A stretch of DNA of 50,118 bases, taken from positions 4,002-54,119 of the forward strand of contig NZHT01000068.1 in assembly GCA_002691385.1 (NCBI GenBank), written 5' to 3'. Below the pieces are notes generated by a model. The model had not been told where the DNA came from and searched no databases. It was given only the letters and a program-made list of their open reading frames with translations. The position numbers and the translations under genes are program-made. Each line of letters opens with the position of its first letter. The first letter of the stretch is position 1. The stretch is from Flammeovirgaceae bacterium. GTDB taxonomy: Bacteria; Bacteroidota; Bacteroidia; Cytophagales; Cyclobacteriaceae. This document shows positions 17,018 to 25,909 of this stretch, in pieces.

Positions 17018-18634
17018 TTAGGTGATCTTCTCTTTATTTTCAAGCAATACTTCATCTAAATTATATCCTTCAACACGCACAATTTCTTGTTTGGTTTTGT
17101 CCCAATCTATTCGACGACCTAGTTTGTAGGATAGGCCACCCATATGCGAGCTTATAGCCTCTTCAAATCCTTCTTTAATATTACAACTGGGGATTCCACC
17201 ATTTCGAATACAGCTAAGCCATTCTCTTAGGTGTAAATGGGTAGAGTCCACACGTTTGCCATCTCTGTAGGTCCAAAGTAGTCCTTTATCAGCAAAATAT
17301 TTAGCAGTGGCAGAAGTAACTCCATCCACACTTCCTGAGGCGGGATCATATTGATAAATTGGGATATTGGAATCCATTTCTTCTGAAATCAGTTTTTCTT
17401 TAAATTTGGTAGACTTACTATCCGCATATATGGTCAAACTGTTACCGACTTCCATCGTGGCATCATGGCCCATGAAAGCCGTTGTTCTGCCATATTGATT
17501 ACCTAAAGTAGCACTGTAAACCATAGTCATGCCCTTTTCCTTCCCCGCCACTTGACTGGAGCCTGTTGAAAAATCAGGGAATTCCATATTTACCTGCATA
17601 ACATCGGGCACATTTCTACCGTCTCTATGGGTGTAAATCCCGCCCGAGGCAACTACAGAACTGGGGATTCCCATTTTCAAAATACAATTTACTCGGTCAT
17701 AATCATGAGACATAAGGTCTCCGGATAATCCTGATCCATAAGCCCACCATTTTCTCCAACGGAAAAAATGTTCGCTATTGAAAGGGACCATAGGTGCGTT
17801 TCCGATAAACTGCTTCCAATCAACGGTATTGGGATTGGCTTTTTCGTGAATGGGGTATTGCCATGCTCCATTGTCATCATTTCGATTTGTATTGGCTTGA
17901 ATAAGTGAAACATGCCCAAGAATATTTTTGTTGACCACGTCTTGGGCGGTTAAGAAACTCTGCGTTTGCCTGTGCTGATGCCCTACTTGAAATACCACAT
18001 TTGAGGCTTCTACGGCATCTTTTAAAGCATAAGTCTCCTTAATATTATGAGTCATCGGTTTTTCAACATATACATGCTTTCCTGCTTGTAGGGCAGCAAT
18101 AGCAATGGGTGCATGCCAATGATCAGGTGTGGCAATGACAACGGCGTCAACAATATTACTTTCCACCAGTTCTTGATGTGTTCCGAATCTTTGAACTTTT
18201 ACTTCGTCAGTACTAAAAGAGTCTATTGCATCCTGAGCACGCACGTCAAAAAGATCACATACGGCTGTGATGTGAACGTTGAGATGCTCTTGTTCTAAGA
18301 AAGAAGACAATCGGGTGTCCTTTGGATTCTTTTTGGCTGCTTCAGTCATACTTGTTAGCCAACTTTTTTGGCCAAAACCAAGTGCTCTACATAATTGAGG
18401 ACCCCTAATGCCAAAACCGATGATTCCAATTCGAATGGGATCTCCAGCCATGGGCCCTGAGGGTGGTGGCGGGGAAGCATTAATATTTAATGTTTTTAAA
18501 ATGGAATCCCTAGCTTGAGTATTATTGATTCCTTTGCTAGCACCTGCCCACCAGACACTTCCCACAATCGGTACACCTGCAATTCCTTTGAGTAGGTCTC
18601 TTCTCGACCAATTATTCTTTTTATTTTCTGACAT
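17018..18634 (-). CDS. Gfo/Idh/MocA family oxidoreductase with Tat-type signal
   Basis: NWSRRDLLKGIAGVP twin-arginine-like signal; IRIGIIGFGIRGPQ Rossmann motif; VVIATPDHWHAPIAIAALQAGKHVYVEKPMTHN. Confidence 0.93.
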   Translation of the reverse strand: MSENKKNNWSRRDLLKGIAGVPIVGSVWWAGASKGINNTQARDSILKTLNINASPPPPSGPMAGDPIRIGIIGFGIRGPQLCRALGFGQKSWLTSMTEAAKKNPKDTRLSSFLEQEHLNVHITAVCDLFDVRAQDAIDSFSTDEVKVQRFGTHQELVESNIVDAVVIATPDHWHAPIAIAALQAGKHVYVEKPMTHNIKETYALKDAVEASNVVFQVGHQHRQTQSFLTAQDVVNKNILGHVSLIQANTNRNDDNGAWQYPIHEKANPNTVDWKQFIGNAPMVPFNSEHFFRWRKWWAYGSGLSGDLMSHDYDRVNCILKMGIPSSVVASGGIYTHRDGRNVPDVMQVNMEFPDFSTGSSQVAGKEKGMTMVYSATLGNQYGRTTAFMGHDATMEVGNSLTIYADSKSTKFKEKLISEEMDSNIPIYQYDPASGSVDGVTSATAKYFADKGLLWTYRDGKRVDSTHLHLREWLSCIRNGGIPSCNIKEGFEEAISSHMGGLSYKLGRRIDWDKTKQEIVRVEGYNLDEVLLENKEKIT

Positions 18635-18636
18635 GA

Positions 18637-19122
18637 CTATTTGGTTTGGGGAGCTAAAAGAATTTTTCTCAATAAATTAAGTCCAAAATAAGAACCGGTA
18701 GGTATATGATAAAGGACAAAAAGTGCAGTTGCTTCAATTAGATTTTTATTAATGATCCAATAAGAGCCTTCCGTGCCAACTTGCGAAGCACCAGGTAATG
18801 CCGGATGTGCTATGTAGTAAATGAGGAGTAAGCAAATCCCAAAAACTGAACCAATTCTTTCGAACAAACCTAAAAGCAAGGAAAGACCCACCACCATCAG
18901 GCTGAAAATATTCAAATTGTCCACTAAATGAATCATTGCGTCACTTGAAAGCCATTGAAAGAGGGGCCTCAATAGTTCAGCACTTGACAGGTAAGCTTTG
19001 GAAGTCCATGCAGGATTATAGAGTTTTAAAACACCTTCATATAAAAAGTGCCATCCTATAAGGATACGTAGAAGGACAAGGCTATTGCGACCTATTTTGC
19101 TAAGATTAATGTCTGTTTCCAT
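18637..19122 (-). CDS. DoxX family membrane protein
   Basis: LVLLRILIGWHFLYEGVLKLYNPAWTSKAYL with four hydrophobic helices; immediately upstream of the Gfo/Idh/MocA gene. Confidence 0.85.
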   Translation of the reverse strand: METDINLSKIGRNSLVLLRILIGWHFLYEGVLKLYNPAWTSKAYLSSAELLRPLFQWLSSDAMIHLVDNLNIFSLMVVGLSLLLGLFERIGSVFGICLLLIYYIAHPALPGASQVGTEGSYWIINKNLIEATALFVLYHIPTGSYFGLNLLRKILLAPQTK

Positions 19123-19581
19123 TAGTAATTACTGAATTAAATGTTTAGGCTAGCTTAATGAAAGTAAAGAATTTTTTAGTCCATAAATATAAGAAAATAA
19201 GGACTAATTCAAACCTAATAATTGACCCTAAAATAATTATTCTAATTTGGTTTAATCAAAATCCTTGTGGCGGTTGGTTATTTTAAAGTTAAATAAAGAA
19301 AAAGTTTTAATTTTGAATTTTTTAAGTAAGGCAAAAATATCTGAAATTAAGTTATCTGTTGGTGATAGGGACAAATAATCTGCTTGAAAAAACCTAGATT
19401 AAACTAACCTAATCAAAGCTATTTTAATTAATTTTTATCTTTTTTCATGTTAGTATAACTTAGGGAAAGTAATGGGAGGCAGAAGAGATTTATGAAATTT
19501 ACTTTTTTATCGATTATCGAATTTAGAGTATAATTATTTTCTTTCATTTAATATAAAAATGATCTTTGATCTAGGAATTAA

Positions 19582-20268
19582 TTGAAAAGGCTTATTCTGT
19601 ATATAATTATTTTTTTGGTAGGAATAATATTTTCTATTTCGATACTAATTTTTGTATTTGACGAAAAATTACCTGATCCAGAAGGTACTCAAAAAGGCCT
19701 TTGGTTGGCTGAAAAAATGTCAAAAGCGATGAATAAATCAGCTTATGATAGCCTTAGTTTTATTTCTTGGCAATACGGATCCCATCACTATGATTGGAAT
19801 AAGAAAGAGGATTCTGTCAAAGTCATTTGGGCTAATTTTGAAGTAAATGTATCGACCCGAACCCTTGAGGGAATTGCTTATAGAGGGGGTGTTATTTTGT
19901 CAGATGATCAAAATAAAAAATCGGTAGAGAAAGCCATTCGGTACTTTAATAATGATTCTTTCTGGCTGGTCGCACCTTACAAAATTTATGATCCTGGTGT
20001 TATACTATATAGTGTAAGTCTTCCGCTGGGTCATGGTTTGATGGTTACCCATACACAAGGTGGGTCAACGCCTGGAGATAGTTATCTTTGGCTGTTAGAC
20101 GATAACTATTTTCCAAGAGCGTGGAAAATGTGGGTAAATATTCTTCCTGTAGGAGGAGTAAAAAGTGAATGGATGGGATGGCAGAAAAAAAAAGGTGCTT
20201 GGTTTCCAGGAAGTTTTGAAACACTTTTTTTCTATAAAAAGGAGGTTAAAAATTTAGTTGTTTATTAA
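19582..20268 (+). CDS. Conserved hypothetical protein with N-terminal TM/signal anchor
   Basis: 228 aa ORF (TTG start), one hydrophobic N-terminal segment, stop/start overlap with the next gene at 20268. Confidence 0.7.
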   Translation: MKRLILYIIIFLVGIIFSISILIFVFDEKLPDPEGTQKGLWLAEKMSKAMNKSAYDSLSFISWQYGSHHYDWNKKEDSVKVIWANFEVNVSTRTLEGIAYRGGVILSDDQNKKSVEKAIRYFNNDSFWLVAPYKIYDPGVILYSVSLPLGHGLMVTHTQGGSTPGDSYLWLLDDNYFPRAWKMWVNILPVGGVKSEWMGWQKKKGAWFPGSFETLFFYKKEVKNLVVY

Positions 20269-20675
20269 TGGATAAAGTTTCGACATATCAAAAAACTATT
20301 TTTGTTAAACGGGCAGATATAGATGAATTTGATCATGTAAATAATGTAATTTATGTCAAATGGGTACAAGATATTGCCAAAGAACATTGGCAGATCAGTG
20401 CTTCTCAGGAAATTGTAAATCAATATAAGTGGGTGGTGGTAAATCATAATATTTTTTACAAAAAACCATTAAAGATTCATCAAAAAGTATTTATAAAAAC
20501 ACAGGTTTTTGATAATGCAAAGGGTGCGTTGTGGGGGCGGATGGTTTGGATCTATGATGATAGTGAAGTTCTCATGGCAGAGGCCAATACCCAATGGTGT
20601 CTGGTCGATGCTCAATCTTTCAAGCCTAGGCGAATCACCGATGAGATTAAATCTGTTTTTTTAGCTTATGATTAA
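20268..20675 (+). CDS. Acyl-CoA thioesterase family protein (4HBT hotdog fold)
   Basis: KRADIDEFDHVNNVIYVKWVQDIAKEHW is the 4HBT active-site region. Confidence 0.88.
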   Translation: MDKVSTYQKTIFVKRADIDEFDHVNNVIYVKWVQDIAKEHWQISASQEIVNQYKWVVVNHNIFYKKPLKIHQKVFIKTQVFDNAKGALWGRMVWIYDDSEVLMAEANTQWCLVDAQSFKPRRITDEIKSVFLAYD

Positions 20676-21537
20676 AAGTGTAGTAATTACGGGAGTATCG
20701 ACTGGAATTGGTTATCAGCTTTGTGTTGATTTAATTTTAAGAGATTATTTGGTGTTTGGAAATGTAAGGAAACTGGAAGATGGTCAACGTCTTTCTAAAG
20801 AATTAGGCCTTAATTTTGTTCCTCTATATTTTGACATTACAGATCATCAGGCTATTGAAAAGGCGGCTTTAGAAGTAGAAAAGAAATTGATGGGGTCTAC
20901 ATTAACGGGGCTTTTTAATAATGCTGGATTGGCCATGGCAGGCCCATTATTACACCTTTCAGTAGCTGATTTAAGATACCAATTTGAGGTAAATGTGATA
21001 GGACTGATGAAGGTGACTCAGGTGTTTTCAGGTCTTCTGGGCACAAATATCCAGAGAAAAGGTACTCCTGGTAGAATAGTGATGATCAGTTCAATTAATG
21101 GTAAAATTGCCATACCTTTTATTGGGGCATATTGTGGATCTAAATTTGCCTTAGAAGGACTGTCTCAAAGTCTTAGAACTGAATTGAATATTTATGGAAT
21201 CAAGCTTATTGTAGTGGGCCCTGGCCCTATAAAAACGCCCATTTTTGACAAAACTATATTGAAAGCGACTGATACGTTTAGAGACTCCCCCTATGAGCAA
21301 GCCATGACTACTTTTTTGAATAATTTTGTTTTGAAAACCATTAAGCAAGCCATGACTCCGGAAGTTTTGTCTCACCGGATCATTAAAATATTTGAAAGTA
21401 CTGCGCCAAAGAATAGTTACATCATTACAAAACATCATTTCTTCAATTATACATTACCTAAATGGCTTTCTGTAGATTTTCTTAATGCATTTTTTGTCAG
21501 AACCTTGGGATTAAAAAGTCAGAAAAATAAGGATTGA
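20668..21537 (+). CDS. SDR family oxidoreductase
   Basis: VVITGVSTGIGYQL, NNAGLAMAGP, SSINGKIAIPFIGAYCGSKFALEGLS. Confidence 0.92.
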   Translation: MIKSVVITGVSTGIGYQLCVDLILRDYLVFGNVRKLEDGQRLSKELGLNFVPLYFDITDHQAIEKAALEVEKKLMGSTLTGLFNNAGLAMAGPLLHLSVADLRYQFEVNVIGLMKVTQVFSGLLGTNIQRKGTPGRIVMISSINGKIAIPFIGAYCGSKFALEGLSQSLRTELNIYGIKLIVVGPGPIKTPIFDKTILKATDTFRDSPYEQAMTTFLNNFVLKTIKQAMTPEVLSHRIIKIFESTAPKNSYIITKHHFFNYTLPKWLSVDFLNAFFVRTLGLKSQKNKD

Positions 21538-21565
21538 TTTATTATCTAATGACTTCATATATATT

Positions 21566-22342
21566 TTAGAAGTTGTCTAAGGAAACAAGGAATGAAAAAT
21601 TTAATTTATTCTTAACCCATTGATTATCAATAATTTTAATTGAGCTGTTCTTTTCCTTGATTTGAGGTGGAAGATTACCCAGCGATTTGGAGGCACGTGC
21701 GTAAAAATCTTTTCTCAAGGGATGTTCATTGGCGCAGGCATTAAAAATTTCGTTCCACACTTGATTTGCAATGATTTTATCTATAATACTCACGCAGTCA
21801 TCAAGGTGAATGAGGTTCACCGGACTGTTTGGATGAGTAAGGACTTTGTTTATAAACCAACGTCCTGGGTGTCTGCGCTGGTCAAATAGACCAGCAAGTC
21901 TAATGATGGTACTTGGGTTTCTTGCATTTTGAATTAATTGTTCAATGAGTAAAAGGGGATGTTCTGTATCTAAGGCATTTTTTTCATTTATGGGCTTTGG
22001 GCTAGGTAAGTATACGGCCGTAGAACTGGTATAAATTATTTTTACAGTTGATGGAATTACTTTGATCAAATGTTCGAAAGGTTTTATTTCATTTAAAGGA
22101 ATCAGAATCACGAGTACATCTGTTTTTAAAAAGTCAATCCATTGAGATTCCTGACATGTAAGTTTGATAAGGTAAGGGATGATCCCTGCGTTTTTAATAA
22201 TCTCCATTTTCTGTTGGGAAGTCGTGGATCCTTTTACTTGATGGCCTTGTTGGAGTAATCTTGCGGCCAAGGGTAAACCCAGCCAACCGCAGCCCAGGAT
22301 GCTGATGCAATAATTGGGATCATTTATTTTAATTAAAGGCAA
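21566..22342 (-). CDS. NAD-dependent epimerase/dehydratase-like (YeeZ-type) protein
   Basis: ISILGCGWLGLPLAARLLQQGHQVKGSTTS; IYTSSTAVYL; IRLAGLFDQRRHPGRW. Confidence 0.82.
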   Translation of the reverse strand: MPLIKINDPNYCISILGCGWLGLPLAARLLQQGHQVKGSTTSQQKMEIIKNAGIIPYLIKLTCQESQWIDFLKTDVLVILIPLNEIKPFEHLIKVIPSTVKIIYTSSTAVYLPSPKPINEKNALDTEHPLLLIEQLIQNARNPSTIIRLAGLFDQRRHPGRWFINKVLTHPNSPVNLIHLDDCVSIIDKIIANQVWNEIFNACANEHPLRKDFYARASKSLGNLPPQIKEKNSSIKIIDNQWVKNKLNFSFLVSLDNF

Positions 22343-22351
22343 TTTATTTTT

Positions 22352-22837
22352 TTAATAAAAGCAATCTGTTTTTTCATCTCTTTTGGCTAAATCAGCCATC
22401 TGAATAATTCCGTTCATGGCGATATAGACGCCTTTTTTCAACGTGTTTGCTGCACCAATGGCGATCCCAATATTTAAAGCAGCATCGCTATTTGCAAATC
22501 TTTCAGGTCGTAGGGCGCCAGTGAGGATAACCAGCTTTTCATTTAAATTTTTTTCTAAAAACTGCCCCGTCTCAATTAAAGTATCAGTGCCATGGGTGAT
22601 AATAAAAATAGTTGAAGGTTGGTTTTCAATCAATGCCAATAAGTGTTTTCTATCTAAGAGATTAATTTCTAAACTGTCTTTTTTGAATGCTGTAATAATT
22701 TTATATGTAAAGGAGGGATTAATCTTTTCCAAAATTCTGAGAATGGCAGGGTCACCTATTTCAAAAGCCCAACCGCTTCTTGTTTTGGGATAATCTTTAT
22801 CAATGGTACCACCTGTTTGAATGAAAGTTATTTTCAA
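22352..22837 (-). CDS. Single-domain asparaginase family protein (N-terminal type only)
   Basis: FIQTGGTIDKDYP and IITHGTDTLIETGQFL motifs; the 161 aa ORF ends before a normal C-terminal domain. Confidence 0.85.
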   Translation of the reverse strand: MKITFIQTGGTIDKDYPKTRSGWAFEIGDPAILRILEKINPSFTYKIITAFKKDSLEINLLDRKHLLALIENQPSTIFIITHGTDTLIETGQFLEKNLNEKLVILTGALRPERFANSDAALNIGIAIGAANTLKKGVYIAMNGIIQMADLAKRDEKTDCFY

Positions 22838-22855
22838 TGCGCTAAATGTATTTGA

Positions 22856-23935
22856 TTAATTTTTGACACGATTGAATGAAAAAGCCTTAAGCATCCATTT
22901 TGGTAAAGGTTTATTTGCTTTTCTCGTCTTTAAATTTAAATTCAATCCTAGTTTTTTGACAATGGGGACTTTGTGGGTCTCAACAAATTCGATAAGGGCG
23001 CCATCGGGATCCTCAATATAGGAGAAAAAGCCAGCAGCTTCTCCCATATCGAAAGAAGCACCATCTTGAGCAGTACTGCTGTCAACAGTAAATGGGAATC
23101 CTTTGGCTTCGCATTGTTCTCTTAAGGCATCCATTCCTGTGATATCGAAACATAAGTGTATAAAGCCTAAATCACCCCAAAATCGATCTTCAAATATTTT
23201 ATTTTTTTCTTTATCTTGGGATTCAAATAATTCTATTTCACTGGGTCCAAACATTTGAGAAAAGGCACCTGTTCTTGACTCAGAATGGGTGAGAATGGCC
23301 CGTTTGTATTTCCCTTCTTTTAGGGGAAGTCCCTGAAGATCAGCATATGTATCCTCGCCTTTATAGAGCACCTGATCATAGCTTAAAATATCTTTATAAA
23401 AGGAGATGGATTGGTCTAGGTCTGTACATCCGATGGACACACCATAAGTCGCTCCTGTATGCTTATTTTCGTTTTTGAACCAGGATTCCTCTTGCTCTAT
23501 GATATCAAAAATGTTGCCATTCGGATCGCGTAGATAAAAATGCCAAACCCCTCTTGGATCGATCATTAAGTCACCCATTAATTTTAAACCTTCTGATTTA
23601 AAATATTGATAAGTTTTTTGAATATTTCGGGTACGGATTTTCGCACAAAATATGCCCAGATCACCTAATTGTATTTCATTTTTGGGTGGTTGAGGAGTTC
23701 GTTGAGTATACTGCCAAATCTCAAATCCACCACCGCCTTGCAAGTTGAGTGCCAAGGCGGCATATCTCTCACGAGGTTCACCTCCGGTGTAAGGAAGCAT
23801 ATAATGTGCAACGGCCGCATCTTCAAAAACACGAATGTCCATCCCAAAATATTTGCGGTACCATTTCCACGACTTTTTCAAATCGGTTACTCCTATGCCT
23901 ATTTGCTGAATACCACTGATGACTACTGAACTCAT
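22856..23935 (-). CDS. VOC (glyoxalase/dioxygenase) family protein, two VOC modules
   Basis: GIQQIGIGVTDLKKSWKWYRKYFGM, FYLRDPNGNIFDIIE; second module GVSIGCTDLDQSISFYKDIL...IEDPDGALIEFVE. Confidence 0.88.
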   Translation of the reverse strand: MSSVVISGIQQIGIGVTDLKKSWKWYRKYFGMDIRVFEDAAVAHYMLPYTGGEPRERYAALALNLQGGGGFEIWQYTQRTPQPPKNEIQLGDLGIFCAKIRTRNIQKTYQYFKSEGLKLMGDLMIDPRGVWHFYLRDPNGNIFDIIEQEESWFKNENKHTGATYGVSIGCTDLDQSISFYKDILSYDQVLYKGEDTYADLQGLPLKEGKYKRAILTHSESRTGAFSQMFGPSEIELFESQDKEKNKIFEDRFWGDLGFIHLCFDITGMDALREQCEAKGFPFTVDSSTAQDGASFDMGEAAGFFSYIEDPDGALIEFVETHKVPIVKKLGLNLNLKTRKANKPLPKWMLKAFSFNRVKN

Positions 23936-24053
23936 TTTTTTAAAGAAATTTGTTGTTACAAAAAAAGGCTTTAAAAATATCTAATACAAATTCGTAAATT
24001 ATTATCAAATTCGCCTTTAAATACGACCAATTTTTCATAATATAGCACGATAA

Positions 24054-25909
24054 ATGGAGAGTTTTGTTGTGTCGGCACGGAAATACAGACCCTTAGGGTT
24101 TGAAGAGGTAGTAGGTCAAGGTCATATTACCACTACCTTAAAGAATGCAATTGAGCAAAATCAATTGGCACAAGCATTGTTATTTTGTGGGCCCCGAGGG
24201 GTTGGGAAAACAACTTGTGCCCGAATTTTGTCCCGAATGATCAATGGATTTGAAGTTCAAAATGGGGATGCAAACACGGCCAATTTAAATATTTATGAAT
24301 TAGATGCGGCATCCAATAATTCAGTTGAAGATATTCGTAATCTCATTGATCAGGTTCGCTACCCACCTCAAGAAGGGAAATATAAAGTTTACATTATTGA
24401 TGAGGTGCACATGTTATCCAATCAGGCGTTCAATGCCTTTTTAAAAACACTCGAAGAACCGCCTGTATATGCAATTTTCATTTTAGCCACTACAGAAAAG
24501 CATAAAGTCATTCCCACCATCTTGTCAAGATGCCAGATTTATGATTTCAATCGCATTGAAGTCGATAATATTGTGGGCCAATTAAAAAAAATAGCAAAGG
24601 AGGAAGATACTGCTTATGATGATGATGCCTTGCATTTAATTGCACAGAAGTCAGATGGGGCTTTGCGAGATGCGCTGTCTATGTTTGATTTGATTGTCAC
24701 TTTTTCTTCAGACAAAAAAATCACTTATAAAAATACGATCGCCCATCTGCATATTCTTGACCACGACTATTATTTTAAGCTTTCAGATCTCTTTTTGGAG
24801 CAAAATCTGTCTGCCACCTTGATGCTGTTTGATGAAATATTAAAAAAAGGGTTTGATCCACATAATTTTCTGATCGGCTTGGCCCAACATTTTAGGAATG
24901 TATTGGTTTGTCAAAATCCAGCAACCTTAGTCTTGTTAGAAGTTTCAGAGAAGGTCAAAAATAAGTTCAAAGATCAATCTGAGGACTTATCTGCTTCATT
25001 TTTACTTTCGGGCTTAAACATCATTAATCAATGTGATCAGGGTTATAAACAGAGTAAAAATCAAAGGCTTCATATAGAGCTTTGCCTAATGAAGTTGTCC
25101 CAACTTGATCGAGCCTTCAAACTTTCAGCACCTCAAGAGGCATTAAAAAAAAAAGTTCTGACTTAAAGGGTCAATCGACACCTGATAAAAAAATCGATTC
25201 CAAGGAGATAGAGGATGAAAAAATAGAAAAGCAGAAAGGCCAATCTATGGTTAAAGAAGCCCCTAGTGATTCCTTGGAATTAAGCCCTGAGGGCCCATCT
25301 CTCAGTCAAGAAGAAACTGCTTTGATTTTCAATAAAAATAAACCTGAGCCACCTTCTAAGCATCAAATGGTCAAGGAAGATAAAAATGCTGACTTAGTGA
25401 ATTTAAAAGCACCTGCTAAGCTTTCTTTAGAGTCAAAGTCTGAGATTGTATCCCCAACACAGAAACAGAAAGAGACTCCTTCAATTTTCAAGAAAAGGAA
25501 AGATCAGCTGGTCAAAGATGTTAGTGAAAAGATAGGGAAAAATGAAGTATTTACAGAAGTAGAACTTCAAGATGCCTGGAAGGATTTCATTGAATTTCGT
25601 AAAAATAAAGTGGAAAGTGAAATGGAGCAGCTTATCCTGACACGTCAAATAATTAAAAAAGGAACAAATGCTCTTATCAAATTAAATAGTTCTCTAGAGA
25701 TTGCGATATTTGATCGAATTGAGGTTGATTTGGTTAATTTTTTAAGAGAAGCCCTATCCAATGATCAGTTGATCGTTAACAAAGAAATTAAAGAAGATCC
25801 TAAAAAAGACAAACTTTATACCAGTAAAGACAAATATGATTTTATGGTTAAAGAGCAGCCTTTGCTTCAAAAATTAAAAGACAAGTTAGGTCTGGATTTT
25901 GAGTATTAA
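24054..25909 (+). CDS. dnaX: DNA polymerase III subunits gamma/tau; 0-frame product stops at 25166 (370 aa), tau-like product needs a -1 shift at the A10 run (predicted 618 aa)
   Basis: AAA+ clamp loader motifs (SARKYRP, LLFCGPRGVGKTTCARIL, YIIDEVHMLSNQAFNAFLKTLEEPP, SRCQIYDF). The second ORF 25247..25909 lies in the -1 frame, which is open continuously from the A-run at 25145 and ends LGLDFEY, resembling Bacteroidota DnaX C-termini. Confidence 0.88.
25145..25154 (+). promoter_or_regulatory. Putative programmed slippage site (A10) in dnaX
   Basis: 0-frame gca tta aaa aaa aaa gtt ctg act taa; -1 frame gives aaa aaa aaa agt tct gac tta aag ... without stops into the tau-like ORF. Contains the A AAA AAA heptamer. 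Confidence 0.7.

Noticed and set aside
17004-17021. CTAAAAG-GTTA-CTTTTAG hairpin between convergent S9 peptidase and Gfo/Idh/MocA genes
   Set aside because: Perfect but short, AT-rich, and with no T-tract on either strand; insufficient for a terminator call.
22443-22793. 116 aa plus-strand ORF opposite the asparaginase
   Set aside because: Antisense shadow ORF with no recognisable features.
25247-25909. 220 aa ORF as an independent gene
   Set aside because: The same frame is open without stops back to the A10 run and encodes the DnaX tau-like C-terminus, so it is best read as part of dnaX.
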